From assembly GCA_910575725.1 (NCBI GenBank), contig CAJTFE010000010.1, positions 1 through 64,000 of the forward strand: 64,000 nucleotides of DNA, read 5' to 3'. The translations under genes were made by a program, and so were the position numbers. This document shows positions 32,845 to 42,294 of this stretch, piece by piece. The notes below the pieces were generated by a model. It was not told the origin of the DNA. It ran no database searches and saw only the letters and a program-made list of their open reading frames with translations. The stretch comes from Clostridia bacterium. Its GTDB lineage: Bacteria; Bacillota; Clostridia; Lachnospirales; Lachnospiraceae. Every line of letters starts with the position of its first letter. Position 1 is the first letter of the stretch.

Positions 32845-33885
32845 ATGAGAGCGATCAGCAGAAAGCTGCCGGTTTTACTGGGCTTGTTACTGATTTGGGC
32901 CACGGCGTCCGGATTCGAGGGAATCGAGGAGCTGGATGTGGAGACGACGGCCGGCATTGAGTCTGTGATGGACGATTTAACAGGAGAAGATTTTGAAAAG
33001 CTGCAGATTGAGGAAGAATGGGAAGAAAAAGTACTTGCAAATGTGGAAGATTATGTGACGGTACGCTCAGAGCCCAATGCGGAATCCACCGCTCTGGGAC
33101 GGATGTTTAAGGGCGACGGCGGCGAAGTGGTAGAGCGTCTGGAGGGCTGGACGAGGGTACAGTCCGGCAATGTAGACGGCTATGTGAACAACGAATATCT
33201 GCTGTTTGGATACGATGCCTATGAGCAGGCCCAGGAGGAGGTTACCTTGACGGCAACATCCCTGACAGGCGGACTGCGTATCCGTTCCGAGGCCAGCACT
33301 GAGGGAAAGATTCTGAAGAATGTAGGCGAGGGAACGAAGCTTGACGTGGTAGCCGGCGAGGAGACCGAAGGAGCCGAGTGGATTCACATTCAGTATGCAG
33401 AGGAAAAGACCGGCTATGTATCGGCAGAGTACGTCAGCGTGGAATTTGAGCTGGGTTCAGCCATGACCATGGACGAGATTAAGAAAAAAGAGGCCGAGGA
33501 AAAGCGTGAGAAGCTGAAACAGCAGCGGGATTCCTTTAAGGCAAACGGCAATGAGGTTACGCTCCTGGCGGCCCTTATCCAGGCAGAAGGCGGCAACCAG
33601 CCTTATGACGGCCAGGTAGCCATCGGCGCAGTGGTTATGAACCGGGTGAAGAGTCCCCGGTATCCCAACACCATTGCAGATGTTATCTATGCGCCGGGAC
33701 AGTTCGGCCCGGTAAGCAACGGAACCATGATGCAGTATATCGGAAGCCCCAAGGCAAGCTGCATGCAGGCAGCCCAGGAGGCCATCAACGGTTACACTAC
33801 CATTGGAAGCTACACCCATTTCAGACGGGCAGGCTCAGAGGTGGGTTCGGACAGTATTGTGATTGGAAGCCATGTATTTTATTAA
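32845..33885 (+). CDS. SH3-domain cell wall hydrolase (SleB-like)
   Basis: The 346-aa secreted protein starts with a signal peptide (RKLPVLLGLLLIWATASG), then two bacterial SH3 domains (about 55-115, YVTVRSEPNAESTALG; about 130-190, GLRIRSEASTEGKIL), a charged EEKREKLKQQRD linker and a C-terminal Hydrolase_2/SleB catalytic domain (about 235-346) with LIQAEGGNQPYDGQVAIGAV, whose AEGG Glu is the presumed catalytic acid. Relatives are spore cortex or vegetative muramidase/transglycosylase-type enzymes. ATG 32845 has GGGAGG upstream; 32818 is a poorer start. A strong terminator follows. Confidence 0.9.
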   Translation: MRAISRKLPVLLGLLLIWATASGFEGIEELDVETTAGIESVMDDLTGEDFEKLQIEEEWEEKVLANVEDYVTVRSEPNAESTALGRMFKGDGGEVVERLEGWTRVQSGNVDGYVNNEYLLFGYDAYEQAQEEVTLTATSLTGGLRIRSEASTEGKILKNVGEGTKLDVVAGEETEGAEWIHIQYAEEKTGYVSAEYVSVEFELGSAMTMDEIKKKEAEEKREKLKQQRDSFKANGNEVTLLAALIQAEGGNQPYDGQVAIGAVVMNRVKSPRYPNTIADVIYAPGQFGPVSNGTMMQYIGSPKASCMQAAQEAINGYTTIGSYTHFRRAGSEVGSDSIVIGSHVFY

Positions 33886-33899
33886 GAAAGAATAAGAAG

Positions 33900-33930
33900 C
33901 TGCGGAGAGATTGATTCTCCGCAGTTTTTT
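33900..33930 (+). terminator. intrinsic terminator
   Basis: CTGCGGAGA (33900-33908) pairs perfectly with TCTCCGCAG (33916-33924), followed by six T. Confidence 0.93.
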
Positions 33931-34088
33931 GCATGGCGGAAAATGAGAAAGAGGAGAACGGTTGAGAAGTAAACGGATCTGCCGTATAATGATTTCAGGC
34001 AGAATGCTTTGAAAAGCGCACTCTGCAGGCATTCTGTTCATACAGATCTATTGGGGATACCCTCAGTGAAAGGAATCGAATTTATCTT

Positions 34089-34775
34089 ATGAAAAGCATT
34101 GCAGTGATTGATGATGATATTTATATCGGCGATATGATGGAGGAAGTCTTGAAGAAGGAAGGCTATGAGGTTCTTCGGGCTTATTCAGGCACAGAAGCGG
34201 TTTATCTACTGAAGGAGCACAGACCGGATCTTGTTCTCCTGGATCTCATGCTGCCCGGTTTGTCAGGAGAACAGGTTCTTCCCCTTATACGGGGAATCCC
34301 GGTGATTGTGGTCAGCGCCAGGGCAGATGTGGGAGACAAGGTCAAACTGCTTCGGGAGGGCGCTGCAGACTATATTACCAAACCCTTTGATACAAGAGAG
34401 ATGCTGGCCCGCATCGATGTGCAGCTTCGCGCGGCGGCTTCCCTGGGAAGCAGTGAAGGCCTTGTTTTCCGGGAGCTTAGGCTGGATACGGCCAGCCGGG
34501 GCTTAAGCGTACAGGGGAAGGCCGTAAGGCTTACAAGAACAGAATATGCCATCCTAAAGCTTTTGATGCAGAATCCGAAGCATGTTTTAACAAAAGCTGT
34601 TTTGTTGGAGCGGATAAGCACGGACACGCCGGACTGTACAGAAAGCTCCTTGAAAATTCATGTGAGCAATCTGCGGAAAAAGCTTCGGGAGGCAGGCAAA
34701 GAGGACTATATCGAGGCTGTGTGGGGAATCGGATATAAAATGAAGGAAGAGGAGGAAATCTTTACGGTTTCTTAA
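34089..34775 (+). CDS. OmpR/PhoB-family response regulator
   Basis: The 228-aa regulator has an N-terminal receiver (VIDDDIYIG, phosphoacceptor in LVLLDLMLPG near 52, Lys in DYITKPFDTR) and a C-terminal winged helix (RLTRTEYAILKLLMQNPKHVLT, then SLKIHVSNLRKKL and GIGYKM). It heads a four-gene unit, regulator - ABC ATPase - permease - histidine kinase, as in peptide-antibiotic sensing modules. A pair of direct repeats overlapping its last codons (34761-34803) is a likely binding site for it. Confidence 0.93.
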   Translation: MKSIAVIDDDIYIGDMMEEVLKKEGYEVLRAYSGTEAVYLLKEHRPDLVLLDLMLPGLSGEQVLPLIRGIPVIVVSARADVGDKVKLLREGAADYITKPFDTREMLARIDVQLRAAASLGSSEGLVFRELRLDTASRGLSVQGKAVRLTRTEYAILKLLMQNPKHVLTKAVLLERISTDTPDCTESSLKIHVSNLRKKLREAGKEDYIEAVWGIGYKMKEEEEIFTVS

Positions 34776-34803
34776 CCTTTTTCTTTACGGCTTTCTTAAC
34801 CTT
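34761..34803 (+). promoter_or_regulatory. direct-repeat operator upstream of the ABC transporter
   Basis: TTTACGGtTTCTTAACCTT (34761-34779) is repeated as TTTACGGctTTCTTAACCTT (34784-34803), 23 bp apart, about two helical turns. This is the layout expected for an OmpR-family dimer. The first copy covers the stop codon of the regulator gene; the second lies 75 bp before the transporter start. Confidence 0.65.
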
Positions 34804-34877
34804 CTTTTGCTAAAGTGCAGGTATGAGAAGTACGGCACTGTTAATCACATTATGGACTTAGAATAGGAGGCAGCAAT

Positions 34878-35792
34878 TTGGAGTATTGTTTGACAGCAGA
34901 AGGATTGAGTAAGCATTACCGGCATTTTAAGGCTTTAGAGGGACTTTCCATCCACGTCCCCAAAGGATCCGTTTATGGCCTGGTAGGAAGAAACGGTGCA
35001 GGCAAGACGACGCTCATCCGCCTGATATGTGGGCTGCAGAGCCCCACATCCGGCGAATACATTTTATACGGAAAACGAAACACGGAAAAGGGAATCACAG
35101 AAGCACGCCGCCGGATGGGGGCCGTAGTGGAAACGCCCTCCATATATTCGGACATGACTGCAGAGGAAAACATCCGGCAGCAGTATCAGATCCTGGGAAT
35201 CCCCTCCTTTGACGGGATTCGGGAGCTTCTGGAACTGGTGGGTTTAGAGGATGTGGGAAAGAAAAAAGCCAAAAACTTTTCCCTCGGCATGCGTCAGCGT
35301 CTGGGAATCGCCGTGGCTCTGGCAGGAGATCCGGACTTTCTCATTCTGGACGAGCCGGCGAACGGCCTGGACCCGGAGGGAATCATAGAAATGCGGGAGC
35401 TTATTCTGCGTCTCAACCGAGAGCGTCAGATCACCGTCCTGATATCCAGTCATATCCTGGATGAATTGTCCAGGCTTGCAACCCATTACGGCTTTCTGGA
35501 TCAGGGCCGCATGGTAAAGGAATTAAGTGCACAAGAACTGGAGTCTGCCTGCCAGAAATGCGTCCGGCTTCGAATTTCGGACACAAAGGCACTGTCACAG
35601 GCATTGGAGAGAGTGGGATTGGAATACAAGATCCGAAGCCATGAGGAGGCCGATGTATACGGGGAGGTCAATCTGTCACAGTTGATTCTGGATCTTGCAA
35701 AGGAGGACTGTCAGGTGCTCGGTATCCAGGAGCACAACGAAAGTCTGGAGAGTTATTTTATGGGGCTGGTAGGAGGTGGAGAGCATGAATAA
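34878..35792 (+). CDS. ABC transporter ATP-binding protein (bacitracin/lantibiotic type)
   Basis: The 304-aa ATPase has Walker A GRNGAGKTT (about 36-44), signature FSLGMRQRLGIAVAL, Walker B FLILDEPANGLDPEG and the switch His in SSHILDE. A C-terminal extension of about 90 residues is typical of BcrA-like exporters. The start is TTG 34878 with AGGAGG seven bases upstream. The stop overlaps the permease ATG. The complex likely expels or shields against antimicrobial peptides; that is inferred from family and gene order. Confidence 0.92.
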   Translation: MEYCLTAEGLSKHYRHFKALEGLSIHVPKGSVYGLVGRNGAGKTTLIRLICGLQSPTSGEYILYGKRNTEKGITEARRRMGAVVETPSIYSDMTAEENIRQQYQILGIPSFDGIRELLELVGLEDVGKKKAKNFSLGMRQRLGIAVALAGDPDFLILDEPANGLDPEGIIEMRELILRLNRERQITVLISSHILDELSRLATHYGFLDQGRMVKELSAQELESACQKCVRLRISDTKALSQALERVGLEYKIRSHEEADVYGEVNLSQLILDLAKEDCQVLGIQEHNESLESYFMGLVGGGEHE

Positions 35793-36609
35793 GCTGTTTT
35801 GGGCGAACCTGAACCGCCTGCACTGGGACAAAACCTTTAAACTTGGATGTGCATTTCTGGCAGGCATGAGCATATATTTACCCATTCTTCATTATGTGGA
35901 ACAGGGAGAGAAAGCAAATCCCAACAATTATTTCTGGAACTTTAACCTTGTAATCGGAGTGATTGCGGCCGTCTGCTGCAGCATGTATCTGGGTACGGAA
36001 TACAGCGACCGAACCATGCGTAATAAACTGATAGCAGGACATACGAGAAAAGACATCTATTTATCCAATTTAATCATCTGTACCCTTGCCTGCTTTTTTG
36101 CGGTGGCAGTATATATAGCGGCGGAGAGCCTTGTGGGGATTCCACTGAACGGAAATGTCCGGATGGATCCGTGGGAACTGGCGGTCCGGTTTCTGGTAAG
36201 CGGACTTATGATTTTGGCCTATGTCTCCATTTTCACAATGATCAGTATGCTGAACCAGAACAAGGCTTCCGGGGCTGTGGCCAATATCCTCCTGTTTTTC
36301 GCTCTGCTGGTGTTGGCCTTTGTTGTTAAAGCAAGGCTGACGGAGCCGGAATTTCTCACAAACCACTATATCTTAAATGAATTAGGGGAGATGACACAGG
36401 AGGAACCCATGCCAAATCCACAGTATCTTCGGGGAACCGCACGTGCCGTTTATGAGCTTTTGTTTGATTTTCTTCCCACGGGGCAGATGATTCAGATGTG
36501 CAGCCAGGTATTCATATGGTGGCAGCGGATGGCGTTGTGCAATGTGGGGATTACGGCTGTGACTACGGGGATTGGGATGTATTTGTTTGGGAAAAAAGAT
36601 ATTCGGTAG
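35785..36609 (+). CDS. ABC transporter permease
   Basis: The 274-aa membrane protein has about six hydrophobic helices (around 14-35, 55-75, 100-122, 138-160, 170-190, 245-265). MYLGTEYSDRTMRNKLIAGHTR is the ABC-2 type coupling segment found in BcrB/LanFEG-like permeases. ATG 35785 has GGAGGTGGAGAGC upstream and overlaps the ATPase stop by eight bases, indicating coupled translation. Confidence 0.9.
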   Translation: MNKLFWANLNRLHWDKTFKLGCAFLAGMSIYLPILHYVEQGEKANPNNYFWNFNLVIGVIAAVCCSMYLGTEYSDRTMRNKLIAGHTRKDIYLSNLIICTLACFFAVAVYIAAESLVGIPLNGNVRMDPWELAVRFLVSGLMILAYVSIFTMISMLNQNKASGAVANILLFFALLVLAFVVKARLTEPEFLTNHYILNELGEMTQEEPMPNPQYLRGTARAVYELLFDFLPTGQMIQMCSQVFIWWQRMALCNVGITAVTTGIGMYLFGKKDIR

Positions 36610-36624
36610 TTTAAAAGGACATGG

Positions 36625-37518
36625 ATGGAAAAAATGATTTGTATGGAAATAGTGTGTCTGGTGCTGTTGGCGGTCTGCCTGCTGCTTTTATGGAAAATAC
36701 ACCTTTTGCGTAAAGGGGCAAAAGAAATACGCAGAGAATTTGAACAGAAGCTTTCGGAGGATACCAATACGCCCATTGTGATTTCCACCCGGGACTTATG
36801 TATGCGTCAGTTAGCAGAGGGAATAAACCGTCAGCTTAAGCTTCTGAACCGGGAACGCCATCGGTTTTGGCAGGGAGATCGGGAGCTTAAGGAAGCGATC
36901 ACCAACATTTCCCATGATTTGCGGACACCTCTGACGGCCATATCCGGGTATCTTGATCTGCTGGATCAGGAGGAGCACACCCCGACGGCAAGGCGGTATC
37001 TGGAAATGATCCGCAGCCGGACCAATGCCCTTGGTGACTTGACGGAGGAGCTGTTCACTTATTCCGTCATAACCTCCCAGGAGGAGAATGCGGGGGAGTA
37101 CCTGTCACTGAATCGTGTATTGGAGGAAAGCCTGGCCTTTTACTACGGGGCCTTTGTGCGGCATAAGATAACACCCGAGATCTCCATCCCGGAGGAAAAG
37201 GCAGAGCGATTTCTCGATCGTTCTGCCCTTATGCGGATCTTTGGAAATATTATCAGCAATGTGCTGAAATACAGTGACGGAGATTTGTCCGTGGTGATGA
37301 AGCCCGACGGGACCATTATCTTTGCAAATAAAGCGGCGGGTCTCACGCCGGTTCTGGCCGGACGGCTTTTTGACCGCTTTTACACGGTGGAAACCGGCAG
37401 CCATTCCACGGGTCTTGGCCTGGCAATCGCAAAACAGCTGTGCGAGCACATGGGCGGCAGTATCCGGGCGGACTGCCGGGAAGGGAAGCTGCTTATTACG
37501 CTGTATTTTCCGGAATAA
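36625..37518 (+). CDS. sensor histidine kinase
   Basis: The 297-aa kinase has one N-terminal membrane helix (ICMEIVCLVLLAVCLLLLW), almost no extracellular loop, HisKA with AITNISHDLRTPLTAISGYL (His about 96) and HATPase with IFGNIISNVLKYSDG and TGLGLAIAKQL; the D-box DxGxG is degenerate (FANKAAGLTP). Kinases without a sensory loop that sit with an ABC exporter usually sense flux through it. It is the last gene of the module. Confidence 0.9.
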   Translation: MEKMICMEIVCLVLLAVCLLLLWKIHLLRKGAKEIRREFEQKLSEDTNTPIVISTRDLCMRQLAEGINRQLKLLNRERHRFWQGDRELKEAITNISHDLRTPLTAISGYLDLLDQEEHTPTARRYLEMIRSRTNALGDLTEELFTYSVITSQEENAGEYLSLNRVLEESLAFYYGAFVRHKITPEISIPEEKAERFLDRSALMRIFGNIISNVLKYSDGDLSVVMKPDGTIIFANKAAGLTPVLAGRLFDRFYTVETGSHSTGLGLAIAKQLCEHMGGSIRADCREGKLLITLYFPE

Positions 37519-37603
37519 AAATGGTAGAAAGACTTTTCTTATAAAGTTGTCTCTGCCAATGCAGATCATATGCAGGAGTGCCCGGTGGAGAGGTATCAAA
37601 GCA

Positions 37604-38542
37604 TCAGCCGTTTTCCAGGAAACGTTCCATAACCTGCGAAAGAGATCGCACACCTGTGCAGGCGCCCAGGGACTCCACGGCCAGGGAGGCGGTTATATTG
37701 GCAAAGCGTCCGCAGTCCTCCAGATCCATATGCTCCGAGAGGGCATAGAGAAATCCGGCGGCAAAGTTATCCCCGGCTCCCGTGGTATCAATGCATCTCG
37801 TGTGGGGATAAGCGGGAATCATAAACCTCTGCTTTTTTGTCTTAATAAAACATCCGTCTTTTCCCATCTTAATTACCATACAGGACACGCCGCAGTCCAA
37901 AAAGGCATCGGCGATCTCATCCGGTTCCGAAAGGCCCGACACAGCCTTTGCCTCCTCATAGTTGGGAAATAGATAATCCAGATATTGAAGGGCTTCCTGG
38001 ATATCCGGGAGCCGTTCATTATTTTTACAGCGTGTCATATCAGCGCAGAGAATACAGCCCTGTTCCCTGGCGGAGCGGAACAGGGAAACCATAGCCGGGA
38101 CGTCAAAACGGGGAGACACAAAGATGCTGGCAAAGCACAGAATAGGAGCTTTTTTTAAAGCATCCATATGGACGTCCTCAAGAGCAAGCCTACGCAGGGA
38201 ACCGTTCCGGTTGGTGATAAAGGAACGCTCAGCCTTTGGATCTACCAGGACAATATTGATCCCGGTGTCCAGATCCGGTTCGATCACCGCATCCTCCGTA
38301 GAAACGCCGTTTTCCTGGAAATACTTCAAAAGGAGCTGTCCGCTCAGATCCCCTCCGAGCTTGGTGATAAGGTTCACAGCCTTTCCTAGGCGTGCAAGAG
38401 TGACCGCTTCGTTGGCAGCATCTCCGCCGGGTGTAAGGGTGACTTGGTCTGCCGGACAGGAGCGGTCTGATAGGTTCTCTTTGGAAATGGGCTGTGCCAG
38501 AACATCCAGAATGGCGGCGCCGATGATGGTGATGTCGTACAT
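37604..38542 (-). CDS. PfkB-family carbohydrate kinase
   Basis: The 312-aa ribokinase-like protein has signature 1 region TPGGDAANEAVTLARLG (about 37-53), KLGGDLSGQLL and signature 2 DTTGAGDNFAAGFLYAL, with the GAGD catalytic Asp near 258. It phosphorylates a sugar or nucleoside; the substrate is not predictable. AAGGAGATACCCC precedes the ATG. A promoter with an extended -10 lies at 38636-38664 and its leader holds a small GGCTT/AAGCC hairpin. No sugar transporter gene is adjacent. Confidence 0.92.
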   Translation of the reverse strand: MYDITIIGAAILDVLAQPISKENLSDRSCPADQVTLTPGGDAANEAVTLARLGKAVNLITKLGGDLSGQLLLKYFQENGVSTEDAVIEPDLDTGINIVLVDPKAERSFITNRNGSLRRLALEDVHMDALKKAPILCFASIFVSPRFDVPAMVSLFRSAREQGCILCADMTRCKNNERLPDIQEALQYLDYLFPNYEEAKAVSGLSEPDEIADAFLDCGVSCMVIKMGKDGCFIKTKKQRFMIPAYPHTRCIDTTGAGDNFAAGFLYALSEHMDLEDCGRFANITASLAVESLGACTGVRSLSQVMERFLENG

Positions 38543-38635
38543 GGGGTATCTCCTTTGCAGGTTGAAATAAATCCTTATAGGTGCTTTGGGTTCCTAATAT
38601 CCTTAGGCTTGTAAAGCCGCAGATTAATTATTAAG

Positions 38636-38664
38636 ATTATAGCATTTCCTGATAAGGCGGACAA
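38636..38664 (-). promoter_or_regulatory. promoter of the PfkB-family kinase
   Basis: Reverse strand: TTGTCC (38659-38664), 17-bp spacer, TATAAT (38636-38641) with a TGC just before it (extended -10). Confidence 0.7.
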
Positions 38665-38673
38665 TGTCTTGTA

Positions 38674-40122
38674 TTATGAAATATTTGACTTCTTACGTAA
38701 AGGCACGGGAGTATTGTCCTTTTCATCCAGGTGCTTCAGGTAATACCGTGTATCCCTGCCAATGGTATCGGACAGCAGCAGAACCGCCAGAAGATTGGGA
38801 ACTGCCATCAGCGCATTGAGGGTGTCTGAGATGCTCCACACCAGTTCCAGGCGGATGACCGGCGCAAAGACAAGAACCAGAATCCAGAGAAAACGGTAAG
38901 GAAACAGGGATATTTTCCCAAACAGATATTCCAGGCAGCGTTCCCCGTAGTAGGACCACCCCAGTATGGTGGCATAGGCAAAGGTAATAATGCCGAAGAT
39001 CAGAATGGGCCTGCCGATATAGGGAATCTGGGAAAAGGCGGCGGTTGTCAGCTCGCCTCCGGAAAGTGTCTCCCAGGCAGCGTTCCCTCCGCGCAGGATG
39101 CTGCTCACCAGAACCAGCCCGGTGATAAGGCAGACGACAACCGTGTCCCAGAAGGTAGCCGTGGAAGCAATCAGAGCCTGGCGGACGGGATTGCGTGTAC
39201 GGGCAGCCGCGGCGATAATAGGAGCCGAACCCATTCCGGCTTCATTGGTAAAAAGCCCCCGTGCAATGCCGTAACGGGCCGCGAGCATCATACCGGAACC
39301 TGCCAGCCCTCCGCCCACAGCTTTGGCGCTTCCGAAGGCAGAGGAGAGAATTAAGTAGATGCTTTCGAAAAGAAAGCTGCGATTCAAAACCAGGATCACA
39401 CAGCAGCCGCCCAGATAGGAGAAAGCCATAAAAGGCACAAGCCGTTCGCAGACCTTGGCAATAGAGCGGACGCCGCCCAGAATCACCAGACAGGTAATAA
39501 GTCCTGTTACAAGGCCCACAGCAAGACAGACGGCATCAGGCCGAACCGCCAGAAGCCGTGTGAGAGAGGTGGAGCTTCCCTCCAAAGCGGAGCGGACGGA
39601 GGAATCTATGATTACGGCAATGGCATTGACCTGAACTCCGCAGCCGATGCCAAAGGAGGTGAGAACGCCGAAGCAGGCAAAGAGGATGGCCCAAAAGCGC
39701 ATTCCCAGGCCTCGTTCCAGAGCGTACATAGCGCCTCCGAGCATGGTGCCGTCCTTGGTGCGTACCCGGTATTTTACGGCAATAAGAGATTCGGCATAGG
39801 TGGTAGCGATGCCAAAGACTCCGGTAAGCCAGCACCAGAATACGGCCCCCGGGCCGCCCAGGGCAATGGCTGTTCCCACGCCGATGATATTGCCGGTTCC
39901 CAAAGTGGAGGCAAGAGAGGTGGAAAGGGCTGCAAAGGGACTGATATCGCCGTCGGAATCCGGGTCTTTTGTGAGGGAAAGCCGGATAGCCAGCGGTGTT
40001 TTGCGCTGGATAAAGCCCGTTTTCCAGGTCATAAAAAGATGGGTGCCGAAGAGGAGCACAATCATGGGCATGCCCCAGAGGTATTGGTTGACAGTTTCGA
40101 TGAATGAAGTGAGTGCGGTCAT
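38674..40122 (-). CDS. alanine/glycine:cation symporter family protein
   Basis: The 482-aa protein fits the AGCS (AlsT/DagA) family: TSFIETVNQYLWGMPMIVLL at the N-terminus, STSLASTLGTGNIIGVGTAI (about 76-95, the AGCS signature), GAMYALERGLG, GLFTNEAGMGSAPI and about ten membrane helices. It imports alanine or glycine with sodium. ATG 40122 is chosen because AAGGATCT lies eight bases upstream and family members start here; the frame runs on to 40338 without support. Confidence 0.93.
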   Translation of the reverse strand: MTALTSFIETVNQYLWGMPMIVLLFGTHLFMTWKTGFIQRKTPLAIRLSLTKDPDSDGDISPFAALSTSLASTLGTGNIIGVGTAIALGGPGAVFWCWLTGVFGIATTYAESLIAVKYRVRTKDGTMLGGAMYALERGLGMRFWAILFACFGVLTSFGIGCGVQVNAIAVIIDSSVRSALEGSSTSLTRLLAVRPDAVCLAVGLVTGLITCLVILGGVRSIAKVCERLVPFMAFSYLGGCCVILVLNRSFLFESIYLILSSAFGSAKAVGGGLAGSGMMLAARYGIARGLFTNEAGMGSAPIIAAAARTRNPVRQALIASTATFWDTVVVCLITGLVLVSSILRGGNAAWETLSGGELTTAAFSQIPYIGRPILIFGIITFAYATILGWSYYGERCLEYLFGKISLFPYRFLWILVLVFAPVIRLELVWSISDTLNALMAVPNLLAVLLLSDTIGRDTRYYLKHLDEKDNTPVPLRKKSNIS

Positions 40123-40329
40123 GGGCAGATCCTTGTTTTGGGGATTATTAGAATTATATGTGGGGGCGGGATAGGAATTGCTGGAATTTGTCTGTAAAAG
40201 AGAGTATAATAAAAAAATCTGCAAAGCTCTGTCTATAGTGATATATTTTGCAGCTGTGTGCAGTCTCACTACCGAATAAGCGGAAACAGATACCAAATTG
40301 AATAGAAAAAGGAAAGGCGAGGAAAAGAT

Positions 40330-41616
40330 ATGGGACATCTAGCAAGCAGAGACGCCTATAAGAATCTGGAAGACCGTATCAACTGGTTCACCCAGGGTGC
40401 GCCGGTATCGGATACCCTGTACAAGATTCTCCAGGTGCTCTACACGGAAAAAGAAGCCAAATGGGTAGCCTTGCTGCCCGTGCGCCCCTTTACGGCCAAA
40501 AAAGCTGCCCGGATCTGGGGCACCAGCGAGGCAAAGGCGGAGAAGTTTCTCACCCATCTGTGCGAGAAAGCCTTGCTGGTAGATTCTTACCACAACGGCG
40601 TGCGCAAATTCGTGATGCCGCCCCCCATGGCCGGTTTTATTGAGTTTGCCCTTATGCGCACCAGAGGCGATATCGATCAGAAATATTTAAGTGAATTATA
40701 TTACCAGTATATGAATGTAGAGGAGGATTTTGTAAAGGATCTCTTCTTTGTCACAGAGACCCGTCTGGGCCGTGTGTTTGTCCAGGAGCCGGTGCTAACG
40801 AATGCAAATACCCTGCACATTCTGGATCACGAGAGGGCCAGTCATATTGTGGAGGAGGCTGAGTATATCGGCCTCGGCACCTGCTACTGCCGCCACAAAA
40901 TGCTTCACGCAGGCCAGCCCTGCGAGATAGATGCGCCTCTGGACGTGTGCCTCACCTTTGGAAATGTGGCCCGTTCCCTGGCGGAGCACGGCGGCTATGC
41001 AAGGCTGATTGACAAGGCGGAGGCTATGGATGCCCTGGAGCGTTCCTATGCCCATAACCTGGTTCAGATTGGGGAAAATGTCCGGGAGAATCCGGCCTTT
41101 ATCTGTAACTGCTGCGGCTGCTGCTGCGAAGCCCTGCAGGCAGCCCGGAAGTTTGCGCCCATGCAGCCGGTGGCAACCACCAATTATATTCCCAAGGTGG
41201 ACAAGGAGACTTGCGTAGGCTGTGGGAAATGCGCAAAGGCCTGTCCGATTTTTGCCATTTCCTTGGAGGAAGGGGAAAACGGGAAAAAGAAGGCATCGGT
41301 GAATGAGGAGATCTGCTTAGGCTGCGGTGTCTGTGCCGGGAACTGTCCAACGAAGGCGATCGAGCTGAAGCGCAGGCCGGTACAGGTGATTACGCCGGTG
41401 AACAGCACCCATCGTTTTGTTCTGCAGGCGATTGAGAAGGGAACCCTGCAGAACCTGATTTTTGATAATCAGGCTTTTGCCAATCACAGGGCCATGGCTG
41501 CGGTATTTGCGGCGATCCTAAAACTTCCGCCTGTGAAGCAGGCCCTGGCCAGCCGGCAGTTTAAGTCGGTTTATCTGGATAAGCTGTTATCCAGCCAGAT
41601 GAATAAAAAGGATTGA
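40330..41616 (+). CDS. 4Fe-4S dicluster ferredoxin-domain protein
   Basis: The 428-aa protein has a helical N-terminus that looks like a winged-helix segment (AARIWGTSEAKAEKFLTHLCEK), a middle Cys cluster (GTCYCRHKM...QPCEIDAPLDVC, then CNCCGCCCEAL near 258) and two ferredoxin motifs CVGCGKCAKACP (about 297-308) and CLGCGVCAGNCP (about 331-342) that would bind two 4Fe-4S clusters. It is cytoplasmic with no partner enzyme adjacent. Similar proteins are annotated only as 4Fe-4S binding; an electron-transfer or reductase accessory role is inferred. Confidence 0.85.
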   Translation: MGHLASRDAYKNLEDRINWFTQGAPVSDTLYKILQVLYTEKEAKWVALLPVRPFTAKKAARIWGTSEAKAEKFLTHLCEKALLVDSYHNGVRKFVMPPPMAGFIEFALMRTRGDIDQKYLSELYYQYMNVEEDFVKDLFFVTETRLGRVFVQEPVLTNANTLHILDHERASHIVEEAEYIGLGTCYCRHKMLHAGQPCEIDAPLDVCLTFGNVARSLAEHGGYARLIDKAEAMDALERSYAHNLVQIGENVRENPAFICNCCGCCCEALQAARKFAPMQPVATTNYIPKVDKETCVGCGKCAKACPIFAISLEEGENGKKKASVNEEICLGCGVCAGNCPTKAIELKRRPVQVITPVNSTHRFVLQAIEKGTLQNLIFDNQAFANHRAMAAVFAAILKLPPVKQALASRQFKSVYLDKLLSSQMNKKD

Positions 41617-41666
41617 TAAGGGGCTTCGCCGGGAAAAGGCCGGAAGAATTACCGGTTTTCATAAAG

Positions 41667-41717
41667 AAGGGGATGTCGGGAAATAAGGCAGAAGACTTTT
41701 CCGATATCCCCTTTTTT
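41667..41717. terminator. intrinsic terminator
   Basis: AAGGGGATGTCGGGAAA (41667-41683) pairs with TTTTCCGATATCCCCTT (41697-41713) with minor wobble, followed by a T run to 41717. It ends the ferredoxin gene. Confidence 0.85.
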
Positions 41718-41718
41718 C

Positions 41719-42262
41719 TTATGAAAGAGCTGCCTTTTCAATACGGCACTGGTGTTTCTTTGTCTTTTTATCATAATTTACGGCTACCAGCAAAACCTGT
41801 TTTACATAATCCGCAAATTTTACATTGCCTTCTTTATAGGTCAGATATCCCAGATGAATGAGGGCAGTCAGTACCTCATCTTTATCCTGAAAGCTTTCCA
41901 GATCATTGGAAAAACCTAAGACATTCAAGGGAACCTGTTCGCCGGTCAGAAGATTGGTTATGGTATCCTTTAAGCCCTTAAAGTCCATGGTAATGTATTC
42001 CTCTAATTCGGTAAAGCCGCCTGTTTTGCTCCAGTAATCCTTGCAGCTTCCTTCGCTTAGGGCTTCTACCACGGATTTGGGATTATAGATATTCCCCACG
42101 CCTTCGAGATAATAACCATTATACCATTCTGTCAAATCTTCTCTGGATATCACTTGATTTTTCTCGCAAAGCCGGCATAATTCTTCTTTTGTAAATCCAA
42201 AGAAATATAAATTTCTCCCTTTTTTCCTGGTGAATCACATCAAAAGCAAGAGAAAGATCCAT
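41719..42262 (-). pseudogene. AAA-ATPase/PD-(D/E)XK (DUF1703-type) gene, decayed
   Basis: The clean part (42153-41719) reads EDLTEWYNGYYL, IYNPKSVVEAL and YWSKTGGFTELEEYI, then VLTALIHLGYLTYKEG, the middle region of AAA-ATPase-like proteins of 500-600 aa. It then jumps to LLVAVNYDKKTKKHQCRIEK, the very end of the nuclease domain, so about 100 residues are deleted between them. Upstream, YFFGFTKEELCRLCEKNQ continues the same frame to about 42222. Beyond that, homologous-looking sequence (MDLSLAFDVIHQEK, ATG at 42262) is in another frame. The P-loop half is absent. It is a remnant, not a working gene. Confidence 0.75.
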
Positions 42263-42294
42263 GCCCTCCTCAATTTTTTCAAAGTGATTTCTCC

